64,000 bases of DNA. Source: Planctomycetes bacterium MalM25 (GTDB taxonomy: Bacteria > Planctomycetota > Planctomycetia > Pirellulales > Lacipirellulaceae). Position numbers and translations under genes: made by a program. A model generated the notes under the pieces. The model saw only the letters and a program-made list of their open reading frames with translations, did not search any database and was not told the DNA's origin. Position 1 is the stretch's first letter; each line of letters opens with the position of its first letter. The stretch covers positions 2,255,001 through 2,319,000 of the forward strand of contig CP036424.1 in assembly GCA_007745835.1 (NCBI GenBank), written 5' to 3'. Shown here one piece after another: positions 53,001 through 61,223 of the stretch.

Positions 53001-56000
53001 ATGAACTTCCCGACACCCCCATGGGGTCGCGGCCCGAGCCGTCGCGCCAAGGCGCGTCCTTCCAACTCGGCCGCCCGCCGTGTGGAGGCGCTCGAGCGTC
53101 GCGAGATGCTCACCGATTTCTACGTCTCCGCGGCGGACGGGGCGAACTTCCCGAACGACGGGTCGTTCGACGAACCGTTCCAGACCATCGGCCGCGCCGT
53201 TCAGTTCGCGCAGGCCGGCGACACGGTTTATATCCACGAGGGGGTCTACCGCGAGCAGGTGAACCTCACCCGGTCGGGCTTCGATGGCAGCCCGATCACC
53301 TTCAAGCCTTACAGCAACGAGAGCGTCGTCGTCTCGGGCGGGGATCTAGTCACCGGGTGGACCAACCAAGGGGGCGATGTTTGGACGGCTACCGCCAATT
53401 GGGACGCGGACGGCGACAGGGACAACAACACGCTCTTCGTTGATGGGGAGCTCAAGTACGAGGCAAAGCAGTTCGCCGAGAACGACCCGCTCGACATCGA
53501 CGACTGGGGCCGCTTGAAGCAGGGCCGCCTCTCCAGCAACGCCAGCAGTTTCACGGTGGACGACCTCGGTGGTTTTCCCGACGACAAGTGGAACGGGGCG
53601 AAGATCAAGTTCCATGTCAACGACTGGACTCTGGTGACCCGGACGATCACCGATTTCGACGCCGGGTCGGGGACCATCTCCCTCGACAGCCCGGTCGGGA
53701 TTGTTTCCCAGAAGCAAGAGAACGGCTACTTCATCTACGACACGCTCGAAGCGCTCGATCAGCCGGGAGAGTGGTACAAGGCGGACGGCTCGAGCACGCT
53801 CTATTACTACGCGGAGCCGGGGCAGGACCCCAACGACCTCGACATCGAGTTCAAACGTCGCGAGTACGGGTTCAACCTGAACAGCCGAGACCACATCCAC
53901 ATCGAAGGGATCGAGTTCCGCGGAGTGAGCCTCGACACGAATTCGGGTACCGACAACAACGTGATCGGCGGCAACCGTTTCCATGGATACGATAAAGGCG
54001 ATTACGGTCGCTTCATTCTGGAGGGCTCCGGCAACGTCATCCGCGACAACGAATTCAGCCACACCTGGGGTTCGGTCGCGACAATCAACGGCTCCGGGCA
54101 TCAGATCGTCAACAACTACCTCCACGACATCGGATTCCGTGGCGCCTCGCGGGTGGTCTCGGCGAGCGGAGCCGTTGAGATCCTCGTAAGCCACAACACG
54201 GTCAGCACGTTTGCGCGTAGCTTCATGGATGGCTACCCAACGCGGAGCGAGATCGCCTACAACGTCTTTGAAGACGGCGGGAACTTATCCTGGGACACCG
54301 GCGTGTTTGACGCCGACGGTGGAAACGGCGACTCGAGCTACTCCATCTTCCATCACAATGTCTTCCGCGACACGGATACCCGTGGGATCTTTGAGGCCTT
54401 CTACGGGCGCAATAGCAACGCCGTCGTCCACCACAACCTGTTCTACGACTTCGATGGCAACGGGCGGACGGTCCTCCGCTCGTACGGCCTCGATTTCCGC
54501 CAGGCGTTTCACAACACGGTCATCTCGTCGGTCTCTGGCGCGCCTTCGGGATCGCTCGAGGCGCGTGAGGCGATCCAGACGCGTTACAACAACAACGTGC
54601 AGATCACCGCCGAGGACATCGAGGCGCTCGGCGTCGATAGCCGTGGCAACCACGACTACATCCCGAGCGATTTCGTCGATTTCGCGGGCAAAGATTTCCG
54701 CCTCGCCCCGGGCTCGGACGCGATTGATTCGGGGATCGTTATCCCGGGCATCAACGACGGCTACCTCGGCGCCGCGCCCGACGCGGGCGCCTTCGAGTCC
54801 GGCCAGGCAGCGTGGGAAGCCGGGCATGACTTCGCGAACCCGCCCAACCCGGTCTACTCGTGGGTTGCGCTGCCGGGCACGAACCTCTTCGACAACGTCC
54901 AATTCCAGGAGGGGATCGTCGACTGGAGCGTCACCTCGGGGTCGCCCGTCTCGAGCGACCGCAACTCGTGGAACCTGCAGGCTTCGGGCGCTCCGCTGAC
55001 CGGCACCTTCCGCACCCAGAGCGTCGAATTCACGCCTGGTGAGGGGATGGAGCGGACCTTCACGGGGCTGACCCCCGGAGCCACCTACACGATCGGCGTT
55101 GGGGTCCGCCTCGCGGATCGACTCGGGGACGCGGACGATTTCAACGGCTCGTCGGGAACGATCTCCACGGGCGAGCACCGCGACGAACGGTACGTAAGCG
55201 GCCTCACCGCGGGAGAGTGGGTCCGTTACGACAACGTTAACTTCGGCGACCCGGGGCAGTACGACCTGCTCGACCTGCTGCACATCCGCGACCCGAGTGA
55301 TTTCAACCAGTCGCTCGACGGGGTGAGCGTTCAGGTCCGCTTGGATGACCCTGCGGGCACGTTGATCGCCGAGTTCGACGACCTACTCGACGGAAACACC
55401 AAGGATCGCTGGCGGGCCGATCGTGAAGCGATCGCTGGCATTTCAGGACAGCACTCGATTTACGTCTCGGTGTCGGGCGCTAACGCGGCGAACCTTGCCC
55501 TGGGGAGCTTTCGCCTGCTCAGCAGCGCTCCGGTGGCAGACGACCTGCTCACGATCAAGGTGGAGTCCGCCGGCGTGGAGCGGGTGTCTGCCCGAGTCGG
55601 CTTGGAGGACTGGGACTACGGTTACGAGGAGATCGTCTTCCAGACCGGCCCGGCGGCTACCGAGGCGACGATCTCCTTCGCCAACAACGGCCGGCTGGAC
55701 GCCTACCTCGACCGGCTTTACCTGATCGAAGGGCACAGCACACGCGGCGCTGAACCCCAAGAGCTGGCCGGTGGCGCCGCGGCGCACGGTTCGCTGAACT
55801 CGACGCTCCGAGCCGCGACGCCTGAGCTTACGGACGGTTCGCTCGCGACCGAGGCGGTCTCGGGAGATCACGCCGGCGCTTGGCTCCAGGTCGACCTCGG
55901 CGATACCGAAGCGCTCTACGGCCTCCAACTCATCACCACAGCCAGCCAGCCGGACCGGCTGAGCAACTTCCGCGTCACGGTCTGGTCGGCCGATCCGGAC

Positions 56001-58793
56001 CAGGGGGGAACCGAACTTTGGAGCCAAGACTACCTGACCGACAGTCAAGCTCTTGGCGCCAACGAGTCGCTCTTTATCCAAGCGGACGCGGAGGGGCGCG
56101 ACGGGGCCACTGAACTGGGCGACGTGCGAGGGCGGTACATCCGGGTCGAGTCGCTCGGCCTCAATGCGGCGGGTGACCAACGTGTCGCGCTCAGCGAGTT
56201 GCGTGTGCTCGGTTTCGACCTCAACAACCTCGCCACCACCGACGGCCTGGCGACCCAGTCCACGGACTGGAACGGGCAATCCGCCGATCTCGCTAACGAC
56301 GGCGACGACGCCACCGCCTCGGCGACCGACCCGGGTGCGCACAACAGCTGGTGGCAGACCGCTTTCGCTCAACCACTGAGCATCGGCCAGATTGAGCTGC
56401 AGAATGTCGATGCCTCGACGTACGGCGAGCTGAGCAATTTTACGGTCTCGGTGTGGGACGAGGACCCCGCCGATGGCGGGACGAAGCTTTGGGAGAAATC
56501 CTTCCTGTCGACTGGCAGCGTGGGCAGAGGCCAGACCCTCGTGATCGACGGCAGCGAAGTCTCCGATACCTCGACCCGCCGCTTGGCCACGGTGCACACG
56601 GGCAGTGTGGTCCGTGTTCAGCTGAACGGCGCCAACAACGAGGGCAACGGACGCCTCTCGCTGGCGGGGGTCCGTGTCGCCGCGGGCGACGCCATTACGC
56701 CGATCAATAACCTCGCTCAGCAGGGGGCCGCCGATCAGCGGCGTGATTTCTATGGCGACGCGGGCTTCAACGCCTCGAACGGCTTCGCCGTTGACGCCAA
56801 CGATGGGCTGATCTTCCCGGAGTCGAACTTCACTTCCACGCTCAGCGAATCCGGAACGTGGTGGCAGGTCGATCTCCAGGAAACGAGCGACATCGATCAG
56901 ATCGTCCTTTATAACCGGACCGACGCGGCGAACCGGCTGAACAACTTCCGCGTCACGGTCTGGGACGACGACCCGGACAGCGGCGGTTCCGAGCTGTGGG
57001 GCCGCACCTACTTCTATTCGGACTCGGCCTCGACCTACTCGACCGGATCGACCATCGGAGCGGGGGGGGCGTTGATCATCGACGGATCCGACACCGACGG
57101 TGGCCTGCGCCTGGATAACGTGAGCGGCGGCAAGTACGTGCGGGTTCAGCTCCTCGGAACCAACATCCTGTCACTCGCGGAGGTCCAAGTCTGGGCGCCC
57201 AATTCGGTGCTCAGGACCAGCCCATTCGCAACCGACTTCAGCTACGACCTGGGCACGGAGTCCTCTCCTGTCGAGCCGGGAGCGACTCGCGTTAGCCCCT
57301 CCACCTACGGCGATGCCTGGTGGACCGGCGAAGTCGACGCGGCGGATCGCGGCGGCTCGGGGACGGCACGCGACTTCGTTGAAGGCTACGGTCCGGCGAC
57401 CCTCAATCACACCCTGCCGAACGGCTACTACCGCGTGACCGCGCAGTTCGGGGATTCGTCGGTGGCCCGGCCGGATATGAGCCTGTGGGCCGAGGGGGGG
57501 CTGATCTCCGACGGCATCGACGCCACCACCGCCGGCGTCACCGAGGTCGCTTTCGACGTCACGGTCGATGACGGCGAGCTCAACCTGGCGCTGGACGGCC
57601 CGGTGAACACGGGCTGGGCGCTCAGCAGACTCGTCATCGAAGAGCAGACTCCTGTCGTGACGCTGGCTGGCGACTACAACGACGACGGTGTCGTTGACGC
57701 GGCCGATTACACCGTGTGGCGCGACGCGGAAGGGACCAGCACGTTCCTGCCCAACGACGCCACTCCGAACGTCGTTGATCAGAGCGATTGGCAAGTGTGG
57801 CGTGACAACTACGGCGCCGCGTTGCCCGTGAGCGTGACCACGGTGCTGATCGACGCCACGGCCGGCAACGGGGAGTTCGAGATCGACAACCCGGCGGCCA
57901 TCTCGGCGACCGGAGGGGGCGGCGACCCCCTCTCGATCGATGTCAATCGCGACCGAGCTTTCCGCAGCACGTCCGGCATCAACCGCGGCCTCTCCGTGCC
58001 GGGCTGGACCAGCACGCGGACCGGTTACTCGGGGGGCAACGCCGCACTCGGGTTCGACGGCAACTACGGTTTCGCGATCGACGCGGGCACGCTCCCGGGG
58101 GAAACCGGTCAGGCCTTCGTGAATAGCGGGACCGTCGATCTTGAGTCGGACCCGATCGCGCACGCCTTCCAAGCGGGTGATGTGATCGATCTGTCGTACC
58201 TGCTAGGCACCGACGCCTCCGGGGCGCCAACCGTCGATGCGGACGTCGAGTTGCGGTTCAATGAGGGCCTGCCCTCCGCCTTCACCCACACGTTCGCAAC
58301 ACGATCGGGAACCGGTTTGGTGACCCCCGCGATCACCGAGCAGTACAACTTGCCGATGGCGGCACAGAGTCTCCGCCTTGTCTTTTCGCTCGACGGTCGT
58401 TCGGTCGGTGTGCGGACGCTGGTCGATGATGTCGAACTGTCGGTCACCGGCCCCGCGGCGAGCTCCGCCAGCTCGGTCTCGTTCGCGTTCGTCGAAAGCC
58501 CTCCGGTCGAGGCGGGGAACAACCTGGAAGATGCCCCGGCGGATGACCTCATTGCGATGATCGCCCTCGGGGCGTCGCCGTTAGGCACGCCCGCGTCCAG
58601 CTCACCGAGCCTCGGTCCGGACGCTGCCGACGGGTCGGCGAGCGACGACCTCTTACTGCTGGCTGCTGACGTCGCTCTCTCCTGGAGCGATTCGGAGGGA
58701 GATACGGCCTTCGAGGCGGTGACTGAGGAGGACGCACGGGACGAGAAGGACCCGCAAGAGGAAGCGGTCGCCCGTTCGGTGCTGGCTTTCTGA
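53001..58793 (+). CDS. giant secreted beta-helix / discoidin / dockerin-like protein (1930 aa)
   Basis: The ATG at 53001 is the sensible start; [13 protein letters not shown] at 26-38 is the planctomycete LExRxLL motif. The DUF1565-type beta-helix (about 38-585) begins [20 protein letters not shown] and has right-handed coil repeats. It resembles the beta-helix protein at 29239. After a linker with CBM-like modules come three F5/8 (discoidin-like) repeats (about 924-1071, 1075-1230, 1236-1398; for example [10 protein letters not shown]), a malectin-like module (about 1404-1550), a dockerin-like cassette (from 1556, [20 protein letters not shown]) and an unassigned module (about 1613-1830) shared with the protein at 61224. 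The tail is acidic and ends SVLAF. It probably acts on, or holds, a polysaccharide outside the cell. Confidence 0.85.
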   Translation: MNFPTPPWGRGPSRRAKARPSNSAARRVEALERREMLTDFYVSAADGANFPNDGSFDEPFQTIGRAVQFAQAGDTVYIHEGVYREQVNLTRSGFDGSPITFKPYSNESVVVSGGDLVTGWTNQGGDVWTATANWDADGDRDNNTLFVDGELKYEAKQFAENDPLDIDDWGRLKQGRLSSNASSFTVDDLGGFPDDKWNGAKIKFHVNDWTLVTRTITDFDAGSGTISLDSPVGIVSQKQENGYFIYDTLEALDQPGEWYKADGSSTLYYYAEPGQDPNDLDIEFKRREYGFNLNSRDHIHIEGIEFRGVSLDTNSGTDNNVIGGNRFHGYDKGDYGRFILEGSGNVIRDNEFSHTWGSVATINGSGHQIVNNYLHDIGFRGASRVVSASGAVEILVSHNTVSTFARSFMDGYPTRSEIAYNVFEDGGNLSWDTGVFDADGGNGDSSYSIFHHNVFRDTDTRGIFEAFYGRNSNAVVHHNLFYDFDGNGRTVLRSYGLDFRQAFHNTVISSVSGAPSGSLEAREAIQTRYNNNVQITAEDIEALGVDSRGNHDYIPSDFVDFAGKDFRLAPGSDAIDSGIVIPGINDGYLGAAPDAGAFESGQAAWEAGHDFANPPNPVYSWVALPGTNLFDNVQFQEGIVDWSVTSGSPVSSDRNSWNLQASGAPLTGTFRTQSVEFTPGEGMERTFTGLTPGATYTIGVGVRLADRLGDADDFNGSSGTISTGEHRDERYVSGLTAGEWVRYDNVNFGDPGQYDLLDLLHIRDPSDFNQSLDGVSVQVRLDDPAGTLIAEFDDLLDGNTKDRWRADREAIAGISGQHSIYVSVSGANAANLALGSFRLLSSAPVADDLLTIKVESAGVERVSARVGLEDWDYGYEEIVFQTGPAATEATISFANNGRLDAYLDRLYLIEGHSTRGAEPQELAGGAAAHGSLNSTLRAATPELTDGSLATEAVSGDHAGAWLQVDLGDTEALYGLQLITTASQPDRLSNFRVTVWSADPDQGGTELWSQDYLTDSQALGANESLFIQADAEGRDGATELGDVRGRYIRVESLGLNAAGDQRVALSELRVLGFDLNNLATTDGLATQSTDWNGQSADLANDGDDATASATDPGAHNSWWQTAFAQPLSIGQIELQNVDASTYGELSNFTVSVWDEDPADGGTKLWEKSFLSTGSVGRGQTLVIDGSEVSDTSTRRLATVHTGSVVRVQLNGANNEGNGRLSLAGVRVAAGDAITPINNLAQQGAADQRRDFYGDAGFNASNGFAVDANDGLIFPESNFTSTLSESGTWWQVDLQETSDIDQIVLYNRTDAANRLNNFRVTVWDDDPDSGGSELWGRTYFYSDSASTYSTGSTIGAGGALIIDGSDTDGGLRLDNVSGGKYVRVQLLGTNILSLAEVQVWAPNSVLRTSPFATDFSYDLGTESSPVEPGATRVSPSTYGDAWWTGEVDAADRGGSGTARDFVEGYGPATLNHTLPNGYYRVTAQFGDSSVARPDMSLWAEGGLISDGIDATTAGVTEVAFDVTVDDGELNLALDGPVNTGWALSRLVIEEQTPVVTLAGDYNDDGVVDAADYTVWRDAEGTSTFLPNDATPNVVDQSDWQVWRDNYGAALPVSVTTVLIDATAGNGEFEIDNPAAISATGGGGDPLSIDVNRDRAFRSTSGINRGLSVPGWTSTRTGYSGGNAALGFDGNYGFAIDAGTLPGETGQAFVNSGTVDLESDPIAHAFQAGDVIDLSYLLGTDASGAPTVDADVELRFNEGLPSAFTHTFATRSGTGLVTPAITEQYNLPMAAQSLRLVFSLDGRSVGVRTLVDDVELSVTGPAASSASSVSFAFVESPPVEAGNNLEDAPADDLIAMIALGASPLGTPASSSPSLGPDAADGSASDDLLLLAADVALSWSDSEGDTAFEAVTEEDARDEKDPQEEAVARSVLAF

Positions 58794-58835
58794 CCGAGCG
58801 TCGGTAGCCTCTCTTTCCCAAGCATTGAGTACGTC

Positions 58836-60875
58836 ATGAGTGGTTTGCGGTCGCGCAGTGTCTCTAGTCACCGCCTCGTGGCGTTCTTGTGCGTCGCGAC
58901 CTGGTGGACCGTCCCCCCGGTTGCGGCCGAGGGTCAACACTCGCCAATCCGGCTCGCCAAGCCTTCAGCGAAGCAGGTTGAGTTCGCCGATTGGGAGGTC
59001 GGGGCTTTCATCCATTACGGCCTGAACCCTTTCACCAACCAGGAACACGGCGACGGCCAAGAGCCTCCCGCCAAGTTCAATCCGACGCAGCTCGACACCG
59101 ACCAGTGGGCGCGAACGGCGAAGGCGCTCGGCGCCCGCTACGCCGTGCTCACGGCGCGGCACGAGGGGGGCTTCTGTCTCTGGCCCTCCAAGACCACCGA
59201 TTACACGATCGCGAACAGCCCGTACCAGAACGGCGAGGGGGACATCGTTCGCGATTTCGTCGCCTCGTGCCGGCGACACGGGCTCAAGGTTGGGCTCTAC
59301 CACACGGCCGGTTTCAACGCGCACGAGGCGCTCCGCGACTATCAGGCCAAGAGCCAACTCGACCAGCCCCTCGAGTGGGGCAAGAGCTGGGGGCGGGCGG
59401 TCTCCTCCGCCTTCAAAGCCGACCCAACCCTGCGCGCCCGGTTCGACGCGGTCCAGGTCGAGCAGTTCCGCGAGTTGCTGACGAACTACGGGACGATTGA
59501 CTTCATGTGGTCCGATCACTGGGACGCCACCGATTCCAAGGGCGTGTGGCGTGCGGTCACCGATCTGGCCGAGGAGTTGCAGCCCAACATGGTCATGATG
59601 GGCCCCGACACCTGGGTGCCGGGCAACGAGACGGGCCACGTCGTCTACCCGATGTGGAACGCAGTCAACACCGCCGACGGCACCCACTACAGCCGCCCCG
59701 CCCGGACGGAATCCGACGTCTCGGTGAAGAACGACTACGGGCTGCTCGAGACCGACGTGCTCACCGGGCACCCGCTCGGCAGATTCTGGAGGGTGCGTGA
59801 ATGCACGACCCACGCCGCTTTTCACTACGGCGGTTGGTTCTGGCATCCCGACGAGGTCAAGAAGACCTATCCGCGTTCGCTCTCGGATCACGTCGATCTG
59901 TACTACCGCACCGTCGGCCTTGGCGCGAACACAATCATCAACCTCCCACCCGACACGCGAGGGCTGATCCCCGACGATATCCGGGATGCGGCACAAGCGC
60001 TCGGTGACGCGGTGCGTGAGCGCTTCGCCGAGCCCCTCGCCGAGGTCGATGCGGTGCAGGTCGGCGACACCGTTGAGCTGGCCTGGGAAGTCCCTCAGGA
60101 GATCAACACGATCGTGACGCGCGAGAACATCGCCAACGGCCAGCGGATCGCGAAGTACACGTTGGAAGCGTACGTCGAAGGCGAATGGCGACCGCTCGAG
60201 CCACGCAATCGGCTCGACGCCTGGTCCCCTTACAACTCGAGCCCCGGCTTTGAGACCATCGGCCACAAGAAGATCGATCGTGTTTCGCCGGTCACGACCA
60301 ACCGTGTGCGGTTCCGCTGCCTCGAATCGGTCGTCTCGCCGGTCGAGATCCGCAGCCTGGCCGTCTATCGATGCGAGCCGAACCCTCGTAACTTTCCCAC
60401 GACCTATCCCTACCTCAGCGGCGTTGAGACCGAGTATGAACTGGCGCACGGAGGGGTTCGGCGTGACGTCAATTACACGGGGCACGAGATCGTCATCCGA
60501 GGCGTCCCCTATGAGCACGGCGTGATGGCTTGCCCGACCGGGGCCGATCGGAAGAGCGTCGTCGAGTACGCGCTCGCCGGCCTCACGAAGGCGCGTGGCT
60601 TGCAAACTCTCGTCGGTCTCGACGACGGCGCCCTCGGACGTGGATCGTGCGTCTTTCGAATCGACGGGTACCGGGGAGGCGAGTGGAGCACGCTCGCCCA
60701 AAGCCCACGCCTCACCGGGAAGGACGAGCCTGTCCAGATGACCGTGGCGTTCCCCGACGGCATGGCGAAGCTCCGCCTCCTCGTGACCAATGGCGGCGAT
60801 GACTCGCACTCCGATCACGCCGTCTGGGCCGACGCCCGGTTCACGGAATCGGTTTCCGCCTCGCCGGCTCCTTGA
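58836..60875 (+). CDS. alpha-L-fucosidase, GH29 (second subtype) with NPCBM-like domain
   Basis: A 679-residue exported protein (signal peptide up to PPVAAEG). The barrel has EVGAFIHYGLNPFTNQEHGD (54-73), TARHEGGFCLWPSKTTDYT (106-124) and IDFMWSDHWDATD with predicted nucleophile Asp227. RHEGGF in place of KHHDGF places it near the protein at 40076 rather than the three HHDGF enzymes. A C-terminal NPCBM-like region follows (GVRRDVNYTGHEIVIRGVPY, GLQTLVGLDDGALGRGSCVF), expected to bind galactose-like sugars. It is 42 bp downstream of the 1930-residue beta-helix gene, so the two may be one transcript. Confidence 0.93.
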   Translation: MSGLRSRSVSSHRLVAFLCVATWWTVPPVAAEGQHSPIRLAKPSAKQVEFADWEVGAFIHYGLNPFTNQEHGDGQEPPAKFNPTQLDTDQWARTAKALGARYAVLTARHEGGFCLWPSKTTDYTIANSPYQNGEGDIVRDFVASCRRHGLKVGLYHTAGFNAHEALRDYQAKSQLDQPLEWGKSWGRAVSSAFKADPTLRARFDAVQVEQFRELLTNYGTIDFMWSDHWDATDSKGVWRAVTDLAEELQPNMVMMGPDTWVPGNETGHVVYPMWNAVNTADGTHYSRPARTESDVSVKNDYGLLETDVLTGHPLGRFWRVRECTTHAAFHYGGWFWHPDEVKKTYPRSLSDHVDLYYRTVGLGANTIINLPPDTRGLIPDDIRDAAQALGDAVRERFAEPLAEVDAVQVGDTVELAWEVPQEINTIVTRENIANGQRIAKYTLEAYVEGEWRPLEPRNRLDAWSPYNSSPGFETIGHKKIDRVSPVTTNRVRFRCLESVVSPVEIRSLAVYRCEPNPRNFPTTYPYLSGVETEYELAHGGVRRDVNYTGHEIVIRGVPYEHGVMACPTGADRKSVVEYALAGLTKARGLQTLVGLDDGALGRGSCVFRIDGYRGGEWSTLAQSPRLTGKDEPVQMTVAFPDGMAKLRLLVTNGGDDSHSDHAVWADARFTESVSASPAP

Positions 60876-60904
60876 GACGCGTTGTCGGTAGATCCCCGTT
60901 TTTG

Positions 60905-60925
60905 CCGCCCGAATCCGGGCGGTTT
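60905..60925 (+). terminator. weak terminator after the last GH29 gene
   Basis: CCGCCCG (60905-60911) pairs with CGGGCGG (60916-60922) around AATC and is followed by only three T residues. The remaining gap to 61223 (about 300 bp) must contain the promoter of the next gene, but shows no other structure. Confidence 0.55.
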
Positions 60926-61223
60926 GCCCTGTTTTCGCGATCGGCGCGTGAATACTCGCCACGCCCTGCCATTTCACAACGGCAGTGCAGCAAGCCGCGG
61001 CGAACAGCCTGCGGTCAGCCGCATTCCTACCTAGTCCGCTCCCAAGGAGAGGTGCTCTCGGCGGTTCCGCAGAGGGTGTCAGGCTGGGTCTGCCTTGGAA
61101 CAGCAGGCCACGTTCGATTCCGACCTACACCGCTTCCAGAGTGTGTGAGCTGAAATCGATATGACACTCGGGATGCCGCGCGAGTGGCCGATCTTGTCCA
61201 CTCCCAGATTCAGTTAATCCATC

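Noticed and set aside
25863-61000. A classical SusC/SusD polysaccharide utilisation locus
   Set aside because: No TonB-dependent receptor or SusD-like lipoprotein is present; the region follows the planctomycete pattern instead.
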